Notes: a model not told the origin generated them from the letters alone. A stretch of 8,668 bases of DNA from Candidatus Sphingobacterium stercoripullorum (GCA_019114715.1 DXEZ01000296.1:1-8668), one strand, 5' to 3'; counted from the stretch's first letter, positions 1 to 7,305 are shown. Program-made: numbers and translations.

Positions 1-283
1 ATACTATTTCTGGTAGCATGCGGAAGGCTACCACCACTTGAATATCTGCATTAAAGCCTTTCAGCTGCTCTAAAAACTTGGGGTCCCTAAGCTTTACCGG
101 TTGTAAAACTGGAATTCCTTGCTCCTTGGCAAACTCCTTGACGGCTGGTTCGCGGAGCTTCCTTCCTCTGCCAGCAGGGCGATCTGGAGCCGTCACAACT
201 GCAACAACATTATAATTGTTTTCTACTAATGCCTTTAGTGAGGCAACTGCAAAGTCTGGTGTTCCTAGAAATATTATGCGCAT
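1..283 (-). CDS. fmt: Methionyl-tRNA formyltransferase, N-terminal part (3' end outside window)
   Basis: The enzyme formylates the amino group of methionyl-tRNA(fMet) with 10-formyltetrahydrofolate, producing the initiator tRNA in the cytoplasm. Translating the minus strand from the ATG at 283-281 gives 94 open codons to the window edge, beginning MRIIFLGTPDFAVASLKAL. The GTPDFA motif of the Rossmann-like N-terminal domain is followed at about residue 38 by DRPAGRGRKL, the conserved loop of Fmt proteins, and later by NADIQVVVAFRMLPEIV, matching the family's folate-binding domain core. The normal length is about 310 residues, so roughly the first third is present; the catalytic Asn-His-Asp residues lie beyond the edge. 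It is divergent from the permease at 328, and a palindromic promoter-like element (333-348) could serve both. I see no Shine-Dalgarno sequence. Identification is firm; whether the rest of the gene is intact cannot be seen. Confidence 0.95.
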   Translation of the reverse strand, partial: MRIIFLGTPDFAVASLKALVENNYNVVAVVTAPDRPAGRGRKLREPAVKEFAKEQGIPVLQPVKLRDPKFLEQLKGFNADIQVVVAFRMLPEIV

Positions 284-327
284 TTTATTATTCAATTCTG
301 GTGTAAGAAAATGAGGTAACCTCAAAA

Positions 328-1581
328 ATGATTAACTTTGCAAAGTTACAAATTTTTAGCGTCTTGAATTTACCTTATTTTCTAGCAAAACGAATTACAA
401 TCCAAGGGCAGAGAACCTTCTCTAAGCTCATTGTACGGGTGACTATAGGCGCAATGGCCATTGCCATAATGGCCATTATCTTAGCGATGGCCATACTCGA
501 TGGCTTTAAAAAAGAAGTAACAGATAAACAAAGAGGTTTTTTTGGCGATATACATATCACATCAGGCGGTCTTTTTGACCCGAGTGACCAGACACCTTTT
601 TCGCTAACGGCTCAAGAGGTGCTAGCTATTAAGGAGCACCCCAAGGTCCTTCAGGTTTACCCCGTAGCTAGCAAGCCGGGGATTATTAAAGCTGATGAGG
701 AGGTCGAGGGGCTGATGTTTAAAGGAGTGGATCCCAGTTACGACCAGCGTTATTTTAGCGATTTATTAACCAGAGGCGATACGCTAGACTTTGCCAGTGA
801 AAACGCCATCGAGCAGGTTCTATTATCCGAGCATACCGCCAGAAGACTGCTACTGGAGCCTGGAGATACGTTTATCATGTATTTTCTGCAAGAACGCATC
901 CGCCCTAGGAGGCTGTTAGTAAAGGGCCTGTTTAAAACCGGCGCACAGGAGGTGGATGCCAACTACCTTATAGGTAACTTGGAGCTGCTGCAGCGTGTGG
1001 GAGATTTCCAAGACGCAGAGGTTGGAGGGTATGAGCTTCGCGTGGCGGACCTTGAGAGTATCTATGGCGTGAGCGAGGAACTGCAGGAACAGCTGCCCGA
1101 TGGGCTCTATGCAAGGAGCATCCTGCAAGAGATGCCCGAGCTATTTAGCTGGCTGGAGATGCTGGACGTGAATGACGATGTTATCTTTGTATTGATGAGC
1201 ATTGTGGCTGTGATTAATATCATTTCCGCTCTACTCATTAGTATTCTGGAGCGCACCTCCATGATAGGGGTGCTAAAAGCGCTAGGGATGAATAACTGGC
1301 AGATCCGCAAGGTGTTTTTCTTTAACTCATTTTACCTTATAGGCTACGGCCTCCTTATTGGAAATGTATTGACGATGGCCGTTTATTTTTTTCAGCGAAC
1401 CACCCATTTTTTTAAGCTAGACCCAAACATCTATTACATAGACCATGTTCCTATGCTTATCCAGCCGCTAGATGTTGTGCTTTTGAATGTCGCCCTAGCA
1501 GCCGTGGCGCTCTTTGCACTTCTAGTGCCTTCGCTGTTAATAGCTAAGATCTCGCCCATTAAAACCATACAGTTTAAATAA
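328..1581 (+). CDS. FtsX/LolC-type ABC transporter permease (putative lipoprotein-releasing system)
   Basis: Inner-membrane permease of the FtsX/MacB/LolCE superfamily; such proteins work with a LolD-like ATPase, often to release lipoproteins towards the outer membrane. The topology is the family one: a membrane helix at about residues 37-58, a large periplasmic core (about 60-280, MacB_PCD type), then three helices at about 284-307, 328-354 and 381-405. The segment ERTSMIGVLKALGMNNWQIR (308-327) is the characteristic cytoplasmic coupling loop of the FtsX domain. Length 417 residues fits LolC/LolE (about 400-415). No ATPase gene is adjacent. The start is uncertain: ATG 328 gives the longest form, but homologues usually begin near NLPYFLAKRI, which points to TTG 364 (405 residues), as does the promoter-like element at 333-340. 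The exact substrate cannot be read from sequence; LolC versus LolE is not distinguishable here. Confidence 0.85.
   Translation: MINFAKLQIFSVLNLPYFLAKRITIQGQRTFSKLIVRVTIGAMAIAIMAIILAMAILDGFKKEVTDKQRGFFGDIHITSGGLFDPSDQTPFSLTAQEVLAIKEHPKVLQVYPVASKPGIIKADEEVEGLMFKGVDPSYDQRYFSDLLTRGDTLDFASENAIEQVLLSEHTARRLLLEPGDTFIMYFLQERIRPRRLLVKGLFKTGAQEVDANYLIGNLELLQRVGDFQDAEVGGYELRVADLESIYGVSEELQEQLPDGLYARSILQEMPELFSWLEMLDVNDDVIFVLMSIVAVINIISALLISILERTSMIGVLKALGMNNWQIRKVFFFNSFYLIGYGLLIGNVLTMAVYFFQRTTHFFKLDPNIYYIDHVPMLIQPLDVVLLNVALAAVALFALLVPSLLIAKISPIKTIQFK
333..348. promoter_or_regulatory. Palindromic bidirectional -7 element between fmt and permease
   Basis: The sequence TAACTTTGCAAAGTTA is a perfect 16-bp palindrome. 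Each half reads TAACTTTG in its own direction, an exact match to the Bacteroidota -7 consensus TAnnTTTG. On the minus strand it would start fmt transcription near 334, giving a leader of about 50 nt. On the plus strand it would start near 347, which is downstream of the ATG at 328 and would favour the TTG at 364 as start of the permease. No TTG/TTTG -33 box is visible at 17-23 bp on either side, so promoter function is inferred from the -7 boxes alone. A dimeric repressor site is an alternative reading. Confidence 0.45.
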
Positions 1582-1617
1582 AACGCTACAAAATGGAGGT
1601 GTCAACAAAAGTATTTG

Positions 1618-1648
1618 TTTGTGTAGTTAGAAATTATTTTTAGTTTTA
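1618..1648 (+). promoter_or_regulatory. Promoter of the antiporter gene
   Basis: TTTG at 1618-1621, a 19-nt spacer, then TAGTTTTA at 1641-1648. This matches the Bacteroidota promoter pattern TTTG-N19-TAnnTTTG with a single mismatch in the last base of the -7 box. The predicted transcript starts near 1655 and gives a leader of about 18 nt before the ATG at 1673. The position shows that the antiporter can be transcribed independently of the permease upstream. Confidence 0.55.
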
Positions 1649-1672
1649 CCCTCGCACTTAGTATTAAAAGAT

Positions 1673-3733
1673 ATGGATAATAACTTTTTACAGCATATAA
1701 TAGAGGCCTTTGAAACGCCATTTACAAATTCAGTGCTGATTTTTGCCTTGGTGCTCGCCATCATACTGCTTTCTCCGATAATCCTAAAACCCCTGAAACT
1801 ACCGGGTATTATAGGCTTTATTTTATCTGGAGTGATCATTGGGCCCTACGGGCTGAACTGGTTGGAGCAAAACTCTGCTGTAGACTTGTTTTCTACCATA
1901 GGCTTGCTTTACATCATGTTTATTGCAGGGCTAGAGCTCGATCTTGGAGAGTTTAAGAAATCCCGGCATAAGAGTCTGGTTTTCGGGGCGCTTACTTTTA
2001 TTTTGCCTTTTGCGGTAGGTTATCCCGTATCACACTTTGTGCTGGGCTACGACGTGCTGGGCAGTGTGCTGATATCTTCTATGTTTGCTACCCACACCTT
2101 GGTATCTTACCCCATTGTAAATAACTACGGAATCTCTAAAAACGAGGCTGTAGCAATTACAATTGGTGGTACCATACTCACCGATACGGCCGTGCTAATC
2201 ATATTGACCGTTCTTGTTGGAGCATCCGAGGGGAACCTAACTGGCCAGTTTTGGGCAACACTAGGTATTTCCTTTGCTATATTTGCACTGATTATGTTTG
2301 GCGTGATTCCAAGGATGGCACGCTGGTTTTTTGAGAAAATTGAAGGAGAGAAAACATCCCACTATATTTTTGTTCTATCGGTAGTCTTTTTTGCCGCCTT
2401 CCTAGCGGAGCTGGCCGGTCTAGAGCCTATCATCGGTGCCTTCGTGGCGGGTTTAGCATTAAACAAGCTGATACCGCAGTCCTCAGCGCTTATGAACCGA
2501 ATAGACTTTATAGGTAACGCTATATTTATTCCATTTTTCTTGATTAGTGTGGGGATGATCGTCGATGTTAGTATTCTACTAGAAGGGCCCAAAGCGCTCA
2601 TCATCGCCGGTACTTTATCCCTAGCCGCTATGTTCGGTAAATATTTTGCAGCATGGATCACTCAGCTTGTATTCCGCTATACGAAATTCCAAAGAAACTT
2701 AATATTCGGACTGAGTACTGCGCACGCTGCGGCTACCTTAGCAGTAATCAAGGTTGGTTACGACAAGCAAATTGTTGATGACGCGGCATTAAACGGTACC
2801 ATTGTACTAATTTTAGCAACCTGTATTGTTGCCTCACTCGTTACCGAGGCGACCTCCAAGCAGATTGTCCTCGCCGGGCAGCAGGATAAGGGGCACTCCC
2901 AGAAAGTGAAGGAGAATGATGAAGTGATAGTGATTCCTATTGCAAATCTGAAGAATATGGAGCCGCTACTGGATTTCGCTAATTTAATACGCTCGAAAAT
3001 ATCGCCACACCCATTGCACCTATTAACCGTAGTTCCCGATGATGCCCAGGCGCAGCGGAACTTGCAAAGTGCGAGAGAGATGTTAGATAAAACGGCACGC
3101 TATGCTTCTGGATCGGAAACGCCGGTGGAGCTCATATCATCCATAGATTTCAATATCGCCAACGGTATTTCACAGGCTTCCGAGCGAATCGATGCCGATT
3201 GTATATTGCTAGGATGGCCAAGCGCGGTGAACTTCATCGATAAGCTGGTGGGCGAGAAGACCGAGAGTATACTGAACCGTACGGATAATAACTTAATGAT
3301 GAGCCGTATGGATGTTCCTCAGGTAAGCCAAAAAAGTGTCGTTGTATTTGTACCTCCTATGGCTGAGGCGGAATTTGGTTTCAACTTTTGGATGAGCAAA
3401 GTTCTGAACTATGCCAAAGAAATGTCGCTACCTATTAAGTACGTTTGTAATGAACGTACAGAAAAGGTGATCGACAATGTTTTAAAGGAGATCAACACCA
3501 GCTTAACATACACATTCTCGACTTATAACGATTGGGATAGCATCTTTGGTTTAGTAGATCATAACGAAGAAGATGCACTGTTAGTATTCGTATCTGCTAG
3601 AAGCGGCTGCGTATCCTATAGGAATTCCCTAGATGGCCTAGCGCGTAAGATTGGACGTTATTTCAAATCGCAGAATCTGGTTCTTGTATTCCCAAGTAGG
3701 ATTCCTTCTACAGAATTAATTGAACCTATGTAG
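1673..3733 (+). CDS. CPA2-family cation:proton antiporter with C-terminal Usp-like cytosolic region
   Basis: Inner-membrane monovalent cation (Na+ or K+)/H+ exchanger of the CPA2 family (Pfam Na_H_Exchanger). Residues 17-400 form about 12 hydrophobic helices. Family marks seen are PGIIGFILSGVIIGPYGL (44-61), the GTILTDTAVLI helix (166-176) with Asp171 at the position expected for the ion-binding acid, GAFVAGLALNKLIP (255-268), and IFIPFFLISVGMIVD (284-298). Residues 415-686 are hydrophilic and look like two Usp-type alpha/beta domains: 416-546, with ADCILLGWP near 508-516, and 554-678. The NhaP/KefC-type TrkA-N domain (GxGxxG) is absent, so regulation is probably through the Usp-like part, as inferred. 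A near-consensus promoter precedes it. The ATG at 1673 fits the hydrophobic N-terminus of the family. Ion preference cannot be decided; a Kef-type K+ efflux role is possible but not shown. Confidence 0.9.
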   Translation: MDNNFLQHIIEAFETPFTNSVLIFALVLAIILLSPIILKPLKLPGIIGFILSGVIIGPYGLNWLEQNSAVDLFSTIGLLYIMFIAGLELDLGEFKKSRHKSLVFGALTFILPFAVGYPVSHFVLGYDVLGSVLISSMFATHTLVSYPIVNNYGISKNEAVAITIGGTILTDTAVLIILTVLVGASEGNLTGQFWATLGISFAIFALIMFGVIPRMARWFFEKIEGEKTSHYIFVLSVVFFAAFLAELAGLEPIIGAFVAGLALNKLIPQSSALMNRIDFIGNAIFIPFFLISVGMIVDVSILLEGPKALIIAGTLSLAAMFGKYFAAWITQLVFRYTKFQRNLIFGLSTAHAAATLAVIKVGYDKQIVDDAALNGTIVLILATCIVASLVTEATSKQIVLAGQQDKGHSQKVKENDEVIVIPIANLKNMEPLLDFANLIRSKISPHPLHLLTVVPDDAQAQRNLQSAREMLDKTARYASGSETPVELISSIDFNIANGISQASERIDADCILLGWPSAVNFIDKLVGEKTESILNRTDNNLMMSRMDVPQVSQKSVVVFVPPMAEAEFGFNFWMSKVLNYAKEMSLPIKYVCNERTEKVIDNVLKEINTSLTYTFSTYNDWDSIFGLVDHNEEDALLVFVSARSGCVSYRNSLDGLARKIGRYFKSQNLVLVFPSRIPSTELIEPM

Positions 3734-3747
3734 TAAAAGCCTTTCAT

Positions 3748-3778
3748 CTTAGGGAGATTTTTTGTAAATTTCCCTAAG
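3748..3778 (+). terminator. Strong hairpin after the antiporter gene, without a clear U-tract
   Basis: CTTAGGGAGATTT (3748-3760) pairs with AAATTTCCCTAAG (3766-3778), a 13-bp stem with a single G-U pair and a 5-nt loop. It lies 14 nt after the antiporter stop codon. The bases that follow (GATTAAATTT) are AT-rich but not a proper T-run, so it may act as a weak terminator or as a 3'-end stabilising stem. The putative icd -33 box lies in its loop. Confidence 0.5.
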
Positions 3779-3789
3779 GATTAAATTTA
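3761..3789 (+). promoter_or_regulatory. Putative icd promoter immediately before the start codon
   Basis: TTTG at 3761-3764, a 17-nt spacer and TAAATTTA at 3782-3789 resemble TTTG-N17-20-TAnnTTTG with one mismatch in the last base of the -7 box. The icd ATG is at 3796, only 6 nt downstream of the -7 box, so the transcript would be leaderless or nearly so. The short spacer and the mismatch make this a moderate call. Confidence 0.4.
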
Positions 3790-3795
3790 GGCACT

Positions 3796-5067
3796 ATGCA
3801 GGATAATCAATTGATCACAAAGGATCCACGCTCTGGAGAGCTAAAGGTTCCCAATCACCCCATCATACCTTTTATTATTGGCGACGGTATTGGACCGGAC
3901 ATATGGCGTGCTGCTTCGCGCGTCTTGGATGCGGCTGTAGAGAAAGCCTACCTCGGCGAGCGATCCATCCAGTGGAAGGAAGTGCTAGCAGGAGAGAAAG
4001 CACACGATAAAACCGGAGAGTGGCTTCCTAAAGAAACCGTTGATGACCTTAAGAAATATCTGGTAAGCATTAAAGGACCCCTCACCACACCCATTGGTGG
4101 AGGCATGCGCTCGCTAAATGTGGCGCTACGTAAGGCCCTTGATCTATATGTATGCCTAAGGCCCACGAAATGGTACCCTGGCGTTCCTTCACCTGTCTTG
4201 CACCCCGAGTGGGTAGATATGGTGATCTTTCGTGAGAATACCGAAGATATCTACGCCGGCATTGAATACGTTGCGGGCAGCGCTGAAAGTAAGAAGCTTA
4301 CCGACTTTTTAAGTAGTGAGCTGCAGGCCGATTACGACTTTTTACCCAATTCGGGAGTTGGCGTCAAGGTAGCCTCAAAGAGTGGATGCGAGAGGCTAGT
4401 GAGAGCCGCCATAGAATATGCACTAATAAATAAGCGTAAGTCAGTCACCCTGGTGCATAAGGGGAATATCATGAAATTCACCGAAGGGGCTTTTAAAAAC
4501 TGGGGTTATCAGCTGGCGGAAAGTGAGTTTGCCGATCAGACCTATACCTGGGACCAGTGGGAAAGGACTAAGAGCGAAAAGGGAGAAGAGGCCGCCAACC
4601 AGGAGCAAGAGGCCGCTACTAGTGCGGGGAAAATAATCATCAAAGATGTTATTGCCGATAACTTCCTCCAGCAGATTCTTTTGAACCCTAGGGACTATGA
4701 GGTGATAGCAACGATGAACCTCAATGGAGATTATATCTCCGATGCACTAGCTGCCATAGTGGGTGGGATAGGTATAGCGCCAGGCGCCAATATCAATTAC
4801 CAAACGGGCCACGCCCTATTTGAAGCTACCCACGGTACTGCGCCGCGATTTGCTAATACCGATTCCATGAATCCCTCCTCGGTGCTACTAAGTGGTGTTA
4901 TGATGCTGGAGTACATGGGCTGGCAGGAGGCTGCTAATAGTATCACAGCTGCCCTAGTAAAAACTATAAAACAAAAAAAGGTAACAGTGGACTTCTACAA
5001 TCAGATGTCCGATGCTACCCTTTTAAAGACCAGCGAGTTTGGATCGCAAATCATTGAAAACCTTTAA
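3796..5067 (+). CDS. icd: Isocitrate dehydrogenase, E. coli-type homodimeric
   Basis: TCA-cycle enzyme that oxidatively decarboxylates isocitrate to 2-oxoglutarate in the cytoplasm. It aligns along its full length with E. coli Icd. Substrate residues are all present: Ser106, Asn108, Arg112, Arg122 and Arg146 (E. coli 113, 115, 119, 129, 153), Tyr153 and Lys222 (E. coli Tyr160, Lys230), and metal ligands Asp288, Asp312 and Asp316. GGGMRSLNVALR (101-112) contains the serine that AceK phosphorylates in E. coli. Differences: an insertion of about 13 residues, rich in Glu, Lys and Ala, within 248-278, and changed cofactor-contact residues Arg351, Phe352, Val398 and Asn402, where E. coli has Lys344, Tyr345, Tyr391 and Arg395. 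The cofactor is therefore not certain; NADP is only the family default. The gene converges on hisD with a 21-nt gap. Confidence 0.95.
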   Translation: MQDNQLITKDPRSGELKVPNHPIIPFIIGDGIGPDIWRAASRVLDAAVEKAYLGERSIQWKEVLAGEKAHDKTGEWLPKETVDDLKKYLVSIKGPLTTPIGGGMRSLNVALRKALDLYVCLRPTKWYPGVPSPVLHPEWVDMVIFRENTEDIYAGIEYVAGSAESKKLTDFLSSELQADYDFLPNSGVGVKVASKSGCERLVRAAIEYALINKRKSVTLVHKGNIMKFTEGAFKNWGYQLAESEFADQTYTWDQWERTKSEKGEEAANQEQEAATSAGKIIIKDVIADNFLQQILLNPRDYEVIATMNLNGDYISDALAAIVGGIGIAPGANINYQTGHALFEATHGTAPRFANTDSMNPSSVLLSGVMMLEYMGWQEAANSITAALVKTIKQKKVTVDFYNQMSDATLLKTSEFGSQIIENL

Positions 5068-5080
5068 TCACAAACTATAG

Positions 5081-5103
5081 ATGGAGGGTTATAAATCCTC
5101 CAT
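5081..5103. terminator. Intergenic hairpin shared by convergent icd and hisD
   Basis: ATGGAGGGTT (5081-5090) and AATCCTCCAT (5094-5103) form a 10-bp stem with a 3-nt loop; one pair is G-U on the plus strand and A-C on the minus strand. It lies 13 nt after the icd stop codon and includes the last codons and stop of hisD (stop at 5091-5089). Neither side has a T-run, so this is a stem marking the 3' ends of both transcripts rather than a textbook intrinsic terminator. Confidence 0.4.
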
Positions 5104-6378
5104 GCGTAATGTCATTGCTTTTTTATGCGCATCGAGGCCCTCAATCTCTGCGAGGATCTCTACCGTGCTACCTATATGTTTGACGCCTTCCTCATTTAGA
5201 TGTTGAAAGGTGATCTTCTTTACAAACGAATCTACAGAAACCCCCGAGTAACTCTTCGCGTAGGAGGAGGTCGGTAAGGTGTGGTTGGTGCCCGAGGCGT
5301 AATCACCGGCACTCTCCGGGCTGAGGTGACCAAGGAACACAGAGCCTGCATTTTGAATGCGGCTAACAAACTCTCTCCACCTATCGCTCTGAATAATCAG
5401 GTGCTCTGGTGCGTAGAGATTGGAGAACTCCAGACCTTCCTCTAACGAATCAACTTGAACGATGTAGGAGTGCTCAAGGGCCTGCTCAGCGATTGCTGCG
5501 CGCGGTAGCTCTTGGAGCTGCTTTTGGATCTCCTGCTTGACCTTCTCTATTAATGCGACTGAAGTACATACCAATATAGACTGGCTATCGGGGCCGTGCT
5601 CAGCTTGCGCTAATAAATCGGCGGCTATATAGCTGGCTTTAGCTTCCTCGCTCGCCAGGATTAGGACTTCCGATGGGCCAGCAGGCATATCGATAGCTAC
5701 ATTTGTACTGCTCTGGATAAGCGTTTTTGCCATGGTTACATATTGATTCCCTGGGCCAAATATTTTATCGACCTTCGGGATGCTCTTTGTGCCGTAGGCC
5801 ATAGCAGCTATGGCTTGCGCGCCACCTACTAGGTGCACTTTATCGATTTTTAGTAGGTTCAATACGTAAGCTAAATAGGGACTTATTGTTCCAGTTGGCT
5901 GCGGCGGGCTGCATACGACAATCTCCTTGCAACCGGCAATTCTAGCAGGTACGCCCAGCATAAGTAGGGTGCTGGGTAGGACGGCCGATCCTCCAGGGAC
6001 ATACAGGCCGACTTTATCAATGGGCCGGATTTCTCTCCAGCACTCCACGCCAGGGACAGTCTCTATTTTTCTTTCCCTTCTATTTTGTGTGCTGTGGAAG
6101 CGGTGTATGTTTTGAAAGGCAATTTCAAGTGCCCTTTGGCGCTCTCTAGGTACGCTGTAGGCCGCTCCTTCAATATCGTCTTGATCTAAGGTGAGTGTGT
6201 CTAACTCCACCCGGTCAAAGCGGCTGCTCAACTCGTATAAAGCCTCATCGCCCCTTAAGGATACTTCTTTTAAGATCTCCTCGGTGGCGGTTCTAATTTC
6301 TTGCTTTTGATCAATATTACGCTGGGTGAGCGAGGATATTTCTTCCTCACTCAAATTCTTGTATATATAGGTCTTCAT
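5089..6378 (-). CDS. hisD: Histidinol dehydrogenase
   Basis: Zinc enzyme that performs the last two steps of histidine synthesis, oxidising L-histidinol through histidinal to L-histidine with two NAD+. The 429-residue length is that of the family (E. coli 434). The zinc ligands are visible as Gln258 and His261 in AQAEHGPD, Asp359 in SAGDYASGTNH, and His418 in GLDAHKKA. The catalytic pair is Glu325-His326 in LYAPEHLI. The NAD-binding region includes GLYVPGGSAVLPST (about 123-136) and FGPGNQYVTMAK (about 207-218). The ATG at 6378 lies 6 nt after the hisG stop codon, so hisD is cotranscribed with hisG and falls under the histidine leader upstream of it. It is the last gene of the operon, since icd approaches from the other side. 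No defects seen. Confidence 0.98.
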   Translation of the reverse strand: MKTYIYKNLSEEEISSLTQRNIDQKQEIRTATEEILKEVSLRGDEALYELSSRFDRVELDTLTLDQDDIEGAAYSVPRERQRALEIAFQNIHRFHSTQNRRERKIETVPGVECWREIRPIDKVGLYVPGGSAVLPSTLLMLGVPARIAGCKEIVVCSPPQPTGTISPYLAYVLNLLKIDKVHLVGGAQAIAAMAYGTKSIPKVDKIFGPGNQYVTMAKTLIQSSTNVAIDMPAGPSEVLILASEEAKASYIAADLLAQAEHGPDSQSILVCTSVALIEKVKQEIQKQLQELPRAAIAEQALEHSYIVQVDSLEEGLEFSNLYAPEHLIIQSDRWREFVSRIQNAGSVFLGHLSPESAGDYASGTNHTLPTSSYAKSYSGVSVDSFVKKITFQHLNEEGVKHIGSTVEILAEIEGLDAHKKAMTLRMEDL

Positions 6379-6384
6379 GCTGGA

Positions 6385-7236
6385 TTACAATATGATTTTC
6401 TCAATAGGCATAACCACCAGGCCCTGTGCTCCGGCTTCTTTCAGCTGATTGATTTTGTGCCAGAAGGCATCCTCGGGAATAACCGTGTGTACAGCCACCC
6501 AGTTGTCTTCCGCTAGGGGAACCACCGTTGGGCTTTTAACGCCCGGAAGGAGCTCAAGGACCTTCTTGAGATTGTCCCTTTCGACATTCAGCACCACATA
6601 TTTGGTGGACTTAGCGCGCAGTACCGAGCATACTCTTTGCTTCAATTCCAGGGTTAACGGGTTTTCGACTATCTCTTTGTTTCCAATTAATATAGCCTCA
6701 GAGTCCATGACATTGGCGAAAGGCTTTAGTCCGTTATTTTTTAAGGTCGCTCCCGTGGATACTATATCACAAATCGCATCACTAAGGCCCAGCCCGGGTG
6801 CAATTTCCACCGAGCCTGATATTTCGTGGATGTGCACGCTGATGTTTTTGCTATCGAAGAACTTCTTTAGGATGTTAGGGTAGGAGGTAGCAATGGATTT
6901 CCCATTGAGCTCGCTTAGCACGGAGATGTCTGAGCTTATGGGTGTAGCAATTTTTAGGCTACATTTTCCAAAGCCCAGGCGCTCGATGTATTCCACCTCA
7001 GCCTCTGTTTCTTGGATGATATTCTCACCAACAATTCCTAAATCTGCAATACCTTGCTCCACATACCCTGGGATGTCGTCATCCCTTAAATACAATATTT
7101 CTAAGTTGAAGTTGTGAACAGGAGTCTTCAGTGAACTTTTGTAGTTTTCAAACGATAAACCACAGTTTTTTAATAGTTCTACAGATTTTTGGTTGAGCCT
7201 ACCCGACTTTTGGATAGCTATTTTAAGATTTTTCAA
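6385..7236 (-). CDS. hisG: ATP phosphoribosyltransferase, long form (HisG_L)
   Basis: Catalyses the first committed step of histidine synthesis, condensing ATP with PRPP to phosphoribosyl-ATP, and is normally feedback-inhibited by histidine. Residues 1-210 are the two-lobed catalytic part: IQKSGRL at 8-14, GIADLGIVGENI at 62-73 and the PRPP loop DAICDIVSTGATL at 153-165. Residues about 211-283 are the C-terminal ACT-like regulatory domain that binds histidine, so this is the long, hexameric, HisZ-independent form (E. coli 299 residues). The start codon is TTG (7236-7234): upstream in frame there is only ATT-TAT-GAT-ACT-TCA-CAC back to a TAA stop, with no ATG or GTG, and the protein begins MKNLKIAIQKSGRL as homologues do. 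No Shine-Dalgarno sequence is visible. The histidine attenuator lies directly upstream. Confidence 0.97.
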   Translation of the reverse strand: MKNLKIAIQKSGRLNQKSVELLKNCGLSFENYKSSLKTPVHNFNLEILYLRDDDIPGYVEQGIADLGIVGENIIQETEAEVEYIERLGFGKCSLKIATPISSDISVLSELNGKSIATSYPNILKKFFDSKNISVHIHEISGSVEIAPGLGLSDAICDIVSTGATLKNNGLKPFANVMDSEAILIGNKEIVENPLTLELKQRVCSVLRAKSTKYVVLNVERDNLKKVLELLPGVKSPTVVPLAEDNWVAVHTVIPEDAFWHKINQLKEAGAQGLVVMPIEKIIL

Positions 7237-7269
7237 AATATAATCAGTTGAGTGTTAAATAAAAAGCTT

Positions 7270-7305
7270 TTAAGAAAACATCATAACAGCCCACGCTGGT
7301 ATGGT
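7270..7305 (-). terminator. Attenuator terminator of the his leader
   Basis: On the minus strand ACCATACCAGC (7305-7295) and GCTGTTATGAT (7290-7280) form a stem of 9 pairs with two mismatches around a GTGG loop, followed by the T-rich GTTTTCTT (7279-7272). This is the expected place and form for the terminator of an attenuator, between leader peptide and hisG. The stem is imperfect and the T-run is interrupted by one C, so it is a moderate-strength terminator by eye; folding energies were not computed. Confidence 0.55.

Noticed and set aside
454..494. Three copies of ATGGCCAT within 41 bases
   Set aside because: They encode the repeated Met-Ala-Ile of the first membrane helix of the permease in frame; the repetition follows from the amino acid sequence and is not a separate DNA element.
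6449..6883. 144-codon open frame on the plus strand opposite hisG
   Set aside because: It lies wholly antisense to a firmly identified gene, shows no recognisable motifs, and its codon pattern mirrors hisG. The same holds for the other open frames inside fmt-distal genes on opposite strands, including 2362-2661.
7261..7274. AAAAGCTTTT near 7263-7272 as a terminator stem
   Set aside because: The self-complementary stretch is only A/T-rich with a GC core and no loop; it more likely forms part of the T-rich tail of the attenuator terminator.
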